A stretch of DNA of 64,000 nt from Macrocystis pyrifera. Its lineage: Eukaryota; Sar; Phaeophyceae; Laminariales; Laminariaceae. The position numbers and the translations under genes were made by a program. The stretch lies in contig JASSKH010000003.1 of assembly GCA_031763025.1 (NCBI GenBank), positions 15,558,992-15,622,991 on the forward strand. Direction: 5' to 3'. Shown here one piece after another: positions 37,692 through 48,000 of this stretch. Numbering within the stretch: position 1 is the first letter of the stretch; every line of letters begins with the position of its first letter. The notes under the pieces are model-generated. The model had not been told where the DNA came from. It was given only the letters and a program-made list of their open reading frames with translations, and searched no databases.

Positions 37692-40600
37692 GGTACCCTT
37701 GATGTCTAGCTCACCTAGTGAGCGGCATGTTTTACAGTGTCGTTGCCAACCGACGCCAACCCAACCCATATATAATATATATATAATAGGGGGGAGGGGG
37801 GGGGGGGGGTTGTACTCATTCTCATGCATGGTCGTAGTCGTATGACTACAGACCCTCGTATCTCTACAAAAGCCGGGACTGAGCACGTCGGGTTGTCACC
37901 GACCAGGCAGACATAGCTAGCACCAAGTGCGGAGTGTCGTGGGGTGTTCGGCGAGTCGCATCAAGGGTGAGCTGCAAACCGTTCTCGTGAGGCGAACTTT
38001 TTTGCATATGGACGACAGGGTCGAATTAATTGGTTCGTGTTCCGACGCGGCCACTTCCAGAGAGAGCAATGAGGTTACTAAGTAACTGCCTCGTGGGTGC
38101 CTTACCATAAACACTACCTACGTGATACGATCGGGGGGGGGGGGGGGTACTCATTTATTGCTTGCCTTAGTCATTAGACCATTGACCACGCATCCCTTTC
38201 GAGACGGAGCACCGTTCTAACTCCTATTAAAAGTAGAGACACCTCCAACAATTGGGCGCTCGATACGATTTTTTCCTTATCTTACATGGAAACTGTTTGC
38301 TAGTTTTATCCCCTTCCTGTTTGGCCGCCTGTGGCCACCATCTATCTCCTAGGGGATAGCGATCGTTTTCTCGCTGCTATCTAGCGTATCAAACTCCTCC
38401 ATGTTACATTCGCCTATTTCCCTTATTTCCTCTTTTAACGCATCCCCTTCCGCCTTGTATGTTTCACATTCTCCTACTACGTGAGTTCTACTCTCCATTG
38501 CTTTGGCACACGGGCACATCTGTTCATCTACTTCCTCCTCCTCCCGGCTACTGAGTTACTTCTTTCTTCTTTCAGGCAGGTCCAGGTCACCTACACGAAA
38601 ACGCAGTTTCAGCGTTTTCGCGAAGTCCATTGGGCCGTGCAAATACGTTTTCATTCCTATTGCTTCGCTCAATCCCCCGTATATCTCTAAGTGCTTCCGA
38701 TTCCACCGTGTTTCTTAGCGCTAGCCTTTCCCTTCTTTCTACTCTTTCTTCTACTTCTGCCTTGTACCTCCCAAACTTCCCGGGGGACATCACCTCTTCT
38801 TGGTTTCCACCTATATCCTTCCATATTTTCTCAACTACGCCATCCCACCTTATTCCAGCTCGCCCTTTCGATACTTTCTCCCATACAGCTCTATCAACCG
38901 TGGCTGGAAACCTCTTTTTTGGCATGTTCCTTACTTCATATAGCCATTTCAACTTTCTCATGTCTCTATTTGTCTTGAGTGGACGCATTCCCAGTTCTGC
39001 TCTTAATACTGTATTACTAGTCGTACTTGAGCATGTTAGGATTTTTTTGGCTGCTGTCGTTTGTACTGTTTCCAACTGTTCTACGAGTTTCGCGTTCCCT
39101 TCCCATACTTCTCCTGCATATTCTAGCTTTGGTACTATCACATTCATCAATATACATCTCTTAATCCTAGTGTCAAGGTTCGGGTCTGTTAGGATCGCAT
39201 CCATCTTGCCTACTTGTGCCTTACCCTTTCCTATTACTTTTGCCATATGTGTATCCCAAGAGCAGTCTTTTGATATCTCTACTCCAAGGTATGTATACTG
39301 GTCTACGATCGGCAATTCATCTTCTCTCCACTTCCAACTGAAATTTACCGGGTTTACCTTATCTTCGTTGCAAACAACTACTGCGCATTTCTTGACGTTC
39401 GCCGTCACCCTCCATTTCCTGGTGTATTCTAGCGCCTTCTCTATTTGTTTCTGCAATCCTTCGGGTGTTTCTGATATCCCCACGAAGTCATCCGCAAACA
39501 TCAATCCCGATACCGTATCTTCCCCTACCGTGACTCCCTGCCTTGCTCCCTCGACTGCTACTATCAGGTCGTTAATATATATCTTGAATAAGTTAGGTGA
39601 CAACGTACATCCCTGTGCAACACCTTGTAAAATATCAACATACTTCGATATTTCCCCGTCCAGCATCACAGCACTTCTCGCACATTCCGTCATCTTTTTC
39701 ATCATTCTCCACATCTTTCCTCTGATTCCTATTTCCCACAGTTTTTTCCACAATCCATTTCTCCATACTGTGTCGTAGGCTTTCTGCACATCTAGAAAGA
39801 AACAGTACGTTGTTAGTCCCGCGTCTTTCCTACCTTGAATAATCTTACCTAAGGTGTACACATGGTCTACGCAGCTATGGTTTGGCCTAAACCCTGCTTG
39901 TCCCTCGCTTATTTTGTCTTCCTTCTCCATAATCGTTCCCATTCTATCGTTCAAAATCTTACAAAATGTTTTGCCTACTGTGCTTAGTAGCGTTATCCCT
40001 CTATAGTTCCCCGGGTCAGCCTTATCTCCTTTCTTGAATAAATTTACTACTACTCCTTCTCTCCACCTCCTAGATGCGTACTCGTTTTTCCATATCCAGT
40101 TATACAACATAACCATCATGGTAAGCATTCCTTCTCCCCCGTACTTCATAAATTCATTCACTATTTGGTCTGCCCCTGCTGCCTTTCTATTCTTAAGTTT
40201 AGCTACACACTTATTTACCTCTTCCCTTGTGAACTCTCTCTGTAACCCTCCCGAACCACTGTCTTCCCTTTCTGATATATCTACGTTCGCCTCTGCCCAC
40301 GCGTTGATTTCCTTCTCGAATTCTGCATCGAACGTTTCGTTGGCTGTGGGTGTTCCTAGCTTTCGGTAATGCTCTACTAGTACCTCCCTTTTCCCCTTCG
40401 AACTACTAACCATTTTACCGTTCTGTGCTCTTAGAGTAGCTATTCCCGTGTCTGCCTCTCCTGCTTGTCTGCCAAGTATCCCTTTATCCCTACCCACATC
40501 TGCTTCATCCCGCCCTCAAAGTCTTCATTTGTTTTATTTACGACGTCTTTCCATATCCCTTTCTTCTTCTCTACAATCTCTTTTACTTTCTTTCTAGCTA

Positions 40601-43600
40601 TAGCATCCCTGTCGAAGTTTTACTCGATGTATACCTTGCGTGTGCCTTTCTCCTTGCTCTTATAGCCTCTTTCACTTCTTCATCCCACCATTTTACCGCT
40701 CTGCTGCATACTATCAACTTCTTCCCTATTACTTTACTTGCTGTGGTCTTGACCAACTGCTCCCAACCTTCCATTATCCTAGCTCCTGCATCATCCCTTT
40801 CTATATCATTCCTTGTTGTACCTATTCTTTCCAACAGCTCGGAAAATTTCTCTGCATTTTTGGGCATCTCTTCTTGGAACGCTTCCCGTTTCTCTTTTAC
40901 TTCTAGTTTTTATCTATTCTCCATCGATACAATTTCCTGCCTCTTCTATGTTTGATAACTCTCGTCTGTTGACTGTCTGTCCATATTAGACAGTGATCCG
41001 TAGTTCCTATGTCCGCTGCGCATACATGTATTTCCGTTTCCTTACCACTTCCATTTTCTACTACTATAAAGTCAAGGATAGAGCTTTCTCCCTTTTGTAT
41101 GCACTGTCTAGTCCATTCCGGTTCTGCCTTTTTTACTCTGTCGTTCAACGTTTTCATCTCGTTGTGCTTGAGGAACTTCAACATCTCTTCCCCATTCTTA
41201 TTCTTAGTTACTTCCCCATACTGTCCAATGTTCTCATTCAGTTTGCTTGCCCTCCCAATTCTTGAGTTAAAATCTCCCACCAGTACTACTTCCCCTTGCC
41301 TCTTATACTTCTGTACATCTACTGCTACTTCTCCGAACTTCCTCTGTATATCTTTTATCGTATTCTTCGACTCTGGGGGCATATATATGTTTCCTAAGAA
41401 GTAATCTTTCGCTCCCCGCTCCCCTGGAATCTTAATCCGTATGCTTTCGTCGAATTTAGTGTCTTTGATCACCTCTATTATGTCACACAGGTATTCTTTG
41501 ACTAGGAACCCCACACCCCCCCCCCCCCCCCCTATTCTTGCTATTCTGTCCCTTCCTCTTTTTCCCTGTCCATGCGTACTCTCCAACTGTGGAACCTATC
41601 TCCCCTCCTTCTTTCTCCCACGACTCTTGAATTCCCACTATGTCTAGGTCACGCTTACTTACTTGTTCGGCAATTTCGATTCTTTTGCGCTCTTCCGTGG
41701 CGAAGCCACATACGTTCCATGATCCTATTCTCAGCCTCCTTTTCGTTTCACTATCCGCTCTAGTCTTACCTGTTCTTTCTCCGTTGTCGCCACGAGTATT
41801 TCTGCTACCTCTTCTTTGAGCATTACTCTCGTTTCCGTTCCTGTTCTTGTCTGCTTGTTCTGCGCCCCTATGTTTCTCCCTCATTCCCTTTGAGCCACTT
41901 GCTGTTTCCTGCCTCCCCCTACCTTCGTTCACCCTTATTCCATTAGCTGTACATACTCTCCATCCTAGCCTTCTAACCCATGCCGACACTTTTTCCGTCT
42001 CTATCCTCTGCCACTCCATGCTCGCTTTCAGCTTCAGAGTGACTCGAAAGTGTTCTCCCTCTCGTTCTACGTTTCCTATTGCAAAGCAATACAGTCCTAC
42101 TTCGTCGCACTTCCTCTTGAACTCAATCCTTGTCATGTCGCTAGGAACTCCAAATATCAGCACTACTAGTACTTTACCCTGCCAATCTTTCTTTCTCCAC
42201 CCACCCTTCCTCACCGTCTTTCTCCTAATCTCTTCCGAGAATATCTCCAGCTTGTTTGTGTTCATATTGGTAGTGGGAAGTGTTCAAGTTACTGGGACTT
42301 CCCAATCCTAGTACTCGTTGAGGGTCTGGTGTCTTTCAGTTCTTTTGCCGGCGCACCACACTAAATAGTATCTCCAACACGGGCTCGTAGCCTGGAGCCA
42401 AGTTCAACACCCTTAACACAAGTACCCCACGTTTGTGTCAGGCGATCTGCATGGTAACCATCCTGGCGTCCCACGATCGTATCTTCTATCTTCTGGCCCC
42501 GCTGCTGTACTGGTTACTTTCCTCCAGGGAGGTCATTTTCACCGTGCAAGGTTCAAGGACGGCTTGCATAACACAAAGTCTTACTCACACATCGGGATGC
42601 CCCGTACGTCGCTTTCTCCGTCATATGTACGTTTCACCATGGGTAACTACCCCACTAATGCTCCCGAGTAGACCTTCACTGCCGAAAGCTTGGCCAACAA
42701 TCTCCCCACATTTTGTACCGGCTTCTATCCTTCAAGATATCAAGATATCTACGTACCGCTTGGTGCTCCTTCTCTTAGGTCACGTGGTCGGTCAAATGCA
42801 AGGTGTTTGTTTCATGAGTATAATAGGTCTTGACTTAATGTCATGCATCATCGACCCCTCCCCTTCATTTAGCGCTTGGTATGTGCACCAAATGTCGGGG
42901 ATTTTAGGAATAATGTCAGACCATATTTCCACCGCCCAATGGAAATCGGTATAGTTTTACGGGTATCTTACCACAAGACCCAACCTTCATGTGAATTGAA
43001 CATGTTGGGGTGACCATGCTGTATGTATGTGTGTGCATGTGAGGCGGTCCACCTTCATGCTCGGTTTTTGGTCTATATTTTATGCCATTACTACCAGTAT
43101 TATGATATGGGAGAAACTATTTGTACTTTTTCAAGTCTATGACTGGTTTGGGTTCGGATATGGGGAGAAAAAAAAAAAAAAAAAAAAGGCGGGGGGGGGT
43201 ATATAGGGAGAGACGGGGCGGGGATGACAAGAAGGCGGGGTGAGCTTCGTGAGAACGGGTCGGAGTGAGGAAGTCGAAAACGCGAAAAAACCGACTGCGG
43301 CTGCGGCGTGTCAGGAGTTTTTTCTGAAACCGAGGGTTGTCGTCGACAGGTACGGAAAAAGGGTGCTGCGGGGGGCGTCACTACTAATAAAATGATTCTG
43401 CCCATGAAAGGAGGCAACAACGACCGACGTTAGGGCTGTCTCGCTACGTGGCGCCACGCACAAGGCTACCCAGGCGTGGGCGGCACGGAAAACCAACCCC
43501 CTTCAACCACGCAACGTACCCGAAATTCGTCCCAGACGTGGCTCCCGTCCCGTTTCGGCACCAGCACGTCGAGCTTGCAGTCGAAGTACTCCCGACACCC

Positions 43601-44125
43601 CTCGTCGTAGTTGAGCAGAAACCTCGCTAGGTACGCGACAAATCCTTGCCCGTATGTCTCGTCCACTTGCGAGAGCCTGGAGGACACGGTGCCACTGTCC
43701 TCGTCCAGCCAGACCATGTCGCCGGCTGTCGACGCCTTCCTCCCCGCTCCAGAAGCAGTTGGTGCTCGGGATGTTGACGACGCGGAGCCGGCTGACGCCG
43801 CCGGTCGGTCGGGCACAATCAGGCCGGACGTGGCAGCCCCTGCCACGAGCGCGACTAGAGAGCTCTGCCTGAGGAAGCCCAGCCTCGTCTCTGGTGCCGA
43901 CCTGCCTGAAAGCGGGTGCGGTGGTGGGTGGTGGTGGTGGTCGTCGTCGTGCCGACGGTGGTGCTGTAGTTCGGGTTTCTGACGAGTCCAGCGTGTGCTC
44001 AGCTTGGGAGGGGATGCCGAGGACGGGATCTCGCGGTGCGTTGGCGTCCAAGGACAGCCGCATCGCCGTCGTGGGGACCTTTGGGCCACGATGCAAAGAC
44101 TGGCCACCCAGTGCACTACTGCCAC
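31076..44125 (-). CDS. Mitochondrial carrier (SLC25) protein with a long N-terminal extension
   Basis: Minus-strand exons: 43520-44125, 36210-36632, 35643-35813, 33343-33555, 32401-32572, 31700-31813 and 31076-31320 (TAG stop). All join in phase with GT-AG borders and give about 647 residues. The last 300 form three carrier repeats with the signatures PLDVVKTRLQTDPGRY, CPAEAVRIRQVADPA and SQPADTVLS, each followed by the family's second motif (KEEGWPMLMKGMGPTLVGY is the clearest). They resemble the phosphate-carrier branch, but the substrate is inferred only. Carriers of this family sit in mitochondrial or, less often, plastid membranes. The first about 340 residues are not a domain I know; they hold GQGFVAYLARFLLNYDEGC and MLFSLLPPNVQPAAAV. 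The 6.9 kb intron 36633-43519 contains a LINE and several SINEs. Confidence 0.85.
31359..31386. repeat. Poly-G tract after a GC dinucleotide run
   Basis: GCGCGCGCGCGCG followed by over 25 G in a carrier intron. It lies on the coding strand as poly-C, close to the acceptor of the last exon. Confidence 0.85.
32617..32643. repeat. Poly-G tract in a carrier intron
   Basis: About 26 G just upstream (in gene sense) of the acceptor of exon 32401-32572. Confidence 0.85.
33727..33805 (-). mobile_element. LINE 3'-end fragment in a carrier intron
   Basis: A G run, then TTTGTTGCTTGCCTCAGTAA, TTTGACCATTGACCACGCAC and TTTCAAGACGGAG match the last 80 bases of the LINE 3' UTR. A minimal truncated insertion with its poly-C tail (minus sense). 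Confidence 0.75.
34102..34190. mobile_element. Palindromic MITE family E, copy in a carrier intron
   Basis: TACTGCAGTCCCGTTTTGGG plus GACAA on the left and TTTGTCCCC with ACGGGACTGAAGTA on the right are inverted ends about 80 bases apart. Confidence 0.7.
34191..35156. other. Carrier intron, no feature
   Basis: AT-rich. An open frame at 34777-35181 has no recognisable domain and lies inside the carrier intron on the opposite strand. Confidence 0.4.
35157..35222. mobile_element. MITE with GGAAATGTAAGG ends (family F)
   Basis: GGGCGGAAATGTAAGGATCG and the inverted GGTCCTTATATT enclose an AT-rich centre, as at 22387-22456. Confidence 0.55.
35457..35578 (+). repeat. Dispersed repeat family A, copy 6
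   Basis: Same sequence as copy 2 except for a 3-base difference (TAT) and a few changes. It ends in an AC run directly before the PLDVVK exon of the carrier gene. Confidence 0.8.
36661..37222 (-). mobile_element. 5'-truncated LINE copy 2 with poly-C tail
   Basis: G run 36661-36682, then ACTCATTTGTTGCTTGCCTT and, on the minus strand, an intact reading frame (36688-37200) through MKTYLHGPMDFAKTLKLRFR, MCPCGKAMESRTHIVGECEI, GDSWWPQAAKQEGDKISKKF and the stop. It is the best-preserved C terminus of the LINE polyprotein in the window. Upstream it breaks at 37222 against SINE-B. Confidence 0.85.
37228..37795 (-). mobile_element. SINE-B, near full length, beside LINE copy 2
   Basis: Runs from a G-rich tract and TACTCGATAGGAGAGATATA through CATGCATGGTCGTAGTCGTA, ATCCTACTAAGAACCGCTTG, AGTAAAGGTTCTTTACTTCG and a 32-base A run to CCAACCGACGCCAACCCAAC. 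It belongs to the ATCGAGTAC subfamily, with a direct repeat of that motif (CTCGATATC, CTCGATAGG) near its 3' end. Confidence 0.8.
37796..38132 (-). mobile_element. SINE-B, 5'-truncated, abutting LINE 3' end
   Basis: TACTCATTCTCATGCATGGT starts the copy; it stops at CGTGATACGATC (38132), where intact copies continue with ATTCCCCTTGTGC. The next base begins the LINE poly-C tail (38133-38147). Confidence 0.8.
38587..40497 (-). pseudogene. LINE reverse transcriptase ORF (636 codons)
   Basis: Longest frame in the window. It contains the RT fingers and palm blocks and FADD at the active site, then a C-terminal region rich in charged residues (RAELGMRPLKTNRDMRKLKW). It ends at 38587, whereas the zinc-knuckle-like MCPC-x-KA...H...C motif lies in a different frame at about 38440-38530; comparison with copy 2 shows indels near 38695-38715. 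As a gene it is broken at both ends. Confidence 0.85.
40903..42265 (-). pseudogene. LINE endonuclease ORF, split by a homopolymer
   Basis: Two overlapping minus-strand frames (41483-42265 and 40903-41586) together spell an APE-type endonuclease. The switch between them falls at a C run on the plus strand (poly-G on the coding strand, encoding Gly). The N-terminal 170 residues before RIGSWNVCGF contain LVVLIFGVPSDMTRIEFKRK, which looks like a small RNA-binding fold preceding the endonuclease in one ORF rather than in a separate ORF1; this is inference. Confidence 0.75.
42301..43519. other. Carrier intron remainder / possible LINE 5' region
   Basis: No second copy in the window helps define the LINE 5' end. 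An open frame on the plus strand (42433-42954) has no domain. A poly-A run near 43169-43187 is followed by a short G run. Confidence 0.4.
43520..44125 (-). CDS. First identified exon of the carrier gene (N-terminal extension)
   Basis: The frame from the ATG at 44125 to a GTACGT donor at 43519 gives 202 codons ending SHVWDEFR, which continues in phase into the AFVASVGFGLHRFQ exon at 36632. The start is uncertain. A second frame upstream (to 44630) encodes a signal-like segment AAATAVVLCCLLGSSVQNVA and a Ser/Thr-rich stretch, and could be the true N terminus if a small intron near 43900-43985 joins it to this frame; the best donor there (GTCAGA) is weak. A Pro/His-rich stretch (DDDHHHHPPPHPLSGR) in the chosen frame may really be intron. 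Confidence 0.55.
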
Positions 44126-44630
44126 GTCGAGAAGGAAATTCGTTCGTCGTGGTGCCGGCAGAGATTGAAGAAGCGCTGCCCAAGTACCGACCGGTCAAGG
44201 CCTCGCAACGGCACTCGGAGGGAGAAGGGGCTTGCGACACCCACGAGGAAAGAAGGAAGGAAGGCCGGGTCCTTGCCGCTGCCGCGATTAACGCGACCGC
44301 AGCGGAATCACTTCTGATCATGCCTCCAGCCGTGGCAGCACAAGCTACGTTTTGCACGCTGCTTCCAAGGAGACAACATAACACTACTGCTGTTGCCGCA
44401 GCGCAGCTGCTGGCGCCCTTGGCGCGTTGCCTCACTCGGCGATGGCGATGAAGTGGAATACATGTCACCGCAGAAGGCAGTGGGCGTTCTCGTCTGGCGC
44501 TCACGCTATCACTGTCGGTGAAATGATATCTACCTACCCCTTCGTCTGAGTGTCCTCCCATCCTCACGTATACACAATATAATGCTCCCGCGCTCTTCTT
44601 CTCGCCTCGTAGCTTGCCTCCAGCCCTCAC

Positions 44631-44935
44631 AGCTCCAGCTCACTGCTCCAGGCTCATGCTGCATACTAGGCCTCTGCGGTGGCATGCTTGAAGCCCGGTT
44701 ACACAAGGCCACGCAATGACTCGAACTCCTAGAAAAAGCAAGAAGAAAAAAACCAATGGGAATGACTAGGATTCCCATTGAAAAAAACAAGAAAGAAAAT
44801 CAATGGGATAAAATGTGAAAATGTGACGATCATTCCCATTGAAAATAAAAAGTGAGTACGTGTGCACTTCGCCAGCGTGGCACGTGGCGCTCTACTTGAC
44901 AGTACGTAGTGATCGTGAAGGCTGACTACAAATTG
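44631..44935. promoter_or_regulatory. Shared upstream region of divergent carrier and Mpv17-like genes
   Basis: Between the upstream limit of the carrier frame (minus) and the Mpv17-like start (plus). It contains four close matches to (C)CAATGGGAAT in both directions: CCAATGGGAATGAC (44752), ATTCCCATTG (44771), CAATGGGAT (44802) and ATTCCCATTG (44831). CCAAT is a classic eukaryotic promoter element, but the role here is inference. Confidence 0.4.
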
Positions 44936-45038
44936 ATGGCGGTACGAATACCCTCTGCGGTGGCTAAGGCCACCCCGTCCCTTTCGGGGCCACAGGCGCT
45001 CAAGAGCGTGTCGCTCGTGGCGGGAGCGATGATGCTAG
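44936..45038 (+). CDS. Proposed first exon of the Mpv17-like gene
   Basis: ATG at 44936, then MAVRIPSAVAKATPSLSGP and KSVSLVAGAMML, ending with one spare base before GTGAGTGCG. It supplies exactly the two family features missing from the 50437 exon: the start and the hydrophobic lead into GD. An acceptor-like ACTTGACAG at about 44902 leaves open that a further 5' exon exists and that coding begins earlier (frame open through IVKADYKLMAV). Confidence 0.6.
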
Positions 45039-48000
45039 GTGAGTGCGACGGTTCCTGCTGGTCTATAGGACAGGTGTCTACTGCTGTACCAACGTACAGC
45101 GGTACTTCGACTGCCTCGGGCGACACATGAGTTGAAACACAGGTGCTTAGATCGTATGGGCTTCGATCATAAGTTTTATCCCGGGTCCTTGTTGTGTTGC
45201 GAGCTTACGTCTGTCGGTCTGTCTGTAGCGAGCTCTACGTAGAGAGCTCCACCTACTGACTGAACTACAGCAGTTATGGGATCTTGACAGCATATCGTAT
45301 CGTACCTCTGCTGTTGCCTGTTGATGTTGTTTAGATTTTTTTTTCTCGATCCTGGATCGAGTTTTTTTCAAGTTTTTTTTCGCCGCGCTCGACCCGTGGG
45401 TTTGCACTTGCTCCACCAAGACAACCCCAAGACTTTCCCGCTATGAAGCGCGCTCGTTTCTTCCCCTGTGCCCGCTGCAGGACCCAATGCGATGATGTAC
45501 TCTCCCCGTCTTCCATCACGAGGGCACGACAACAAAAGACAAAACATGCGGGTGGATTTATTAGCTATTCCGCCGACTTTTTTTTCATTCTTGTACGTAC
45601 TTCCTTTGCCAGCCACAGCGAGAGGACGAGTAGAAAGGTTAACCCTTGAGCGATCTTCTGGGACAAGCCGTGGTCACAGTAGTTGTCGTCCCTACTCCCC
45701 CCCGTACGTGCCTTCTTTTTTATCGCGCATAGGGTTCAGCATTCCCACTGCTCGTCGACTTTAATCGAATGTTTCTAATAACTCACGCTCTCGCGCTTTC
45801 CGCTAACCTGTAAGAAAAAAGAAAAAAGAAAAAAGAGTCCTGTACGAGTACGTATGTATTGGAATACATACACTCTTGTTCCGCATTTACTCCCGAAAGA
45901 CCGAGGACGTGTGAACGTGACGTTTTGCGAGATCTGAGCATTTTTCGCCGGTTGGGATACACCATACAGCAGCAGCAGTACCACACGCTGTACCCATGGT
46001 TGATTTGTCCAACCGAGTACCCGAATCTCTCCTCTCACATATCTCTTCTTATATTTGTACCCGAACCTCTTCTCTCTCTGTTTATTTGTGATATATTTCG
46101 TATGGAGTTTTTCCCCAATTTTCTATTATTGATAATATTAATGGTACACTCGCCTGCCCCTCTATCCATTCTGAAGTCTGTTGATCCTGATGGCGGAGAT
46201 CGATCAAGCTCCTGCTGAGGTACGGCACGTAATGGATCTCTAAATATGTTGTATTGCACCAGGTATTTCATGAAATCAGCTGTGAGTTCGTCTGATTGAA
46301 TAGTTGATACCAGCGCTCTACTTTTGCAAGCTGTACTAGTAATTGGTGGTAATGAGGCGCGACCTCAGTAATACCTGCGGTAGTCAAATCTGCGATGCAT
46401 TGTTTTTTGTGGCAAACGTGTTCTTTGTTTCCAGGTCGTGTTGTCTCTGACGAACCCCCAGCTGGTCCCGCCGCGATCCGGAGACGTTGCAATCCAGGTC
46501 ACAGCGAACATGCTCATTATTAAAAACATTAAAAAACAACAGCTACAGTAGCTGTGAGATCGAGGATGTGGTCGAAACTCATATCTGCAAGCTGTGTGTG
46601 TATGTACCGACATACGATACGATTTTCTCCCTAGAAGAGGACTCTTGGGGCGTGTCTTAACTGCCTCCAGAGAGCATGGGAACAAGCGGGACCGAACGAG
46701 GCTGCTCGTGGTCATTCGTTCCGTGCTTGTGTAAAAAAAACGTGTTTGGGTCCATGCAGAATCCTGGACCTTGCCAGCCGAATCAGTACGAACGATATAT
46801 TTTGCACATGCCACGGCAAATTGGTGTCCACATCCATCCTTGGTGGTGTCCATCTACATAAAACTAGGATGATATTTGTTCCCGTTCGGTCCTCCCAAAG
46901 AAGAAAAAGGGGTGCAAGATGCAACACTTCTTCTGGTTCCTACATGTACTGTTTTTCTCGGGCTGCACTGAATCTATTCCTTTCCCGCAATCAATCAGCA
47001 CCAAATCATACGGCAAATAATATACCCCATCATTCGGTTCGTTCCAATGCTCTCTGGGGGGGGGTTAGGACACGCCCTTAGCTTACTTGACGAATAAACC
47101 TCGATCTGTTGTGACCGGACGGGGGGGGGGCAGCAGCTAATCAGCGTACGTCCTCAAAGTAAAAAATAACACTGCTTTTTGTGCAGGGGCGCCCGGAACA
47201 GTCTTTGTTCGACACCTGAACCATGTATCTTCATACATGTACAATCTACTATTACGGGGGTCCATAGTTAATAGGACCTATGGTATACATAAAAACCTAT
47301 GTATTTAACCGTTTTTAATAACAATATTTGGTCCTATTTACTATGGTCCCCCTTGATAGACGTTTCCGTTACTATTAATAGCACGTCACGTGCTCTCATT
47401 CTCGTAGTACGTAACTGCCTGTCTCCTCATACTGATACAAGCTACGTAGACGTTTCCGTTAGTAACACGTCACGTGCTCTCGTACAGGTACGTATTGCAC
47501 CGCTTTGTGGCTACTGGTCGTACGTGATACCATCACACACCCCACCGGCTCGGACAGGAAGGGGGGGGGGCTCTAAAACCAAGTGATCCTAAATTGGAAA
47601 AATGAGGAAAAAAAAGTTTTCTCCCAAATCGTGCTGTGATCAAAGCACCCCGGTTTGCTTTCCATTCTGATTTTTTTTGGCGTGGGGTGTCGAAAAAAAG
47701 AAAGGAGGGGGGGGGTCTCTAAAACCAAGTGATCCGAAATTGGAAAACGAGGAAACATTTTTTTCGTCCAAATCGTGCTGTGATGAAACAAGCGCCCCGG
47801 TTTGCTTTCCATCCTGACTTTTTTTGGCGTGGGGTGCCGAAAACAAAATAAAACTGTTCCGGACGCCCTCGGCTTGTCCGTCATTATTTCTGTCCAACTA
47901 TTTCATGCTGTTTTTTTAAGTTTCAAGTCTTATGCCAGGGTGCTCAGCATCGCCTGGGATTTCAATTGGTTGGCGTTGTTCCGCACAATGTTGACGTTTT

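Larger units (their letters stand above)
38133..42300 (-). mobile_element. Near-complete non-LTR retrotransposon (LINE)
   Basis: On the minus strand: an N-terminal basic/RRM-sized region and the start of an APE-type endonuclease (41483-42265, RIGSWNVCGF, DLDIVGIQESW), the rest of the endonuclease in another frame (40903-41586, VVLVGDFNSRIG, TDHCLIWT), a linker (40598-40867), and reverse transcriptase (38587-40497) with NYRGITLLSTVGKTFCKIL, AGFRPNHSCVDHVYTLGKI, DVQKAYDTVWRNGLWKKLW, GVAQGCTLSPNLFKIYINDL and the catalytic FADDF. The 3' UTR ends TGAGTAC and a C run (38133-38147). At least three frame breaks, one in a C run at about 41518-41534, show this copy is not active. The clade is not determined. 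The 5' limit near 42300 is approximate. Confidence 0.9.

Noticed and set aside
38630..39778. 382-codon plus-strand frame
   Set aside because: It is the antisense of the LINE reverse transcriptase; its length follows from the RT ORF and it has no domain of its own.
43503..44630. 375-codon minus-strand frame as the whole carrier N terminus
   Set aside because: Its last third is out of frame with the in-phase exon that continues into the carrier; only its upstream, signal-like part is kept as an alternative start.
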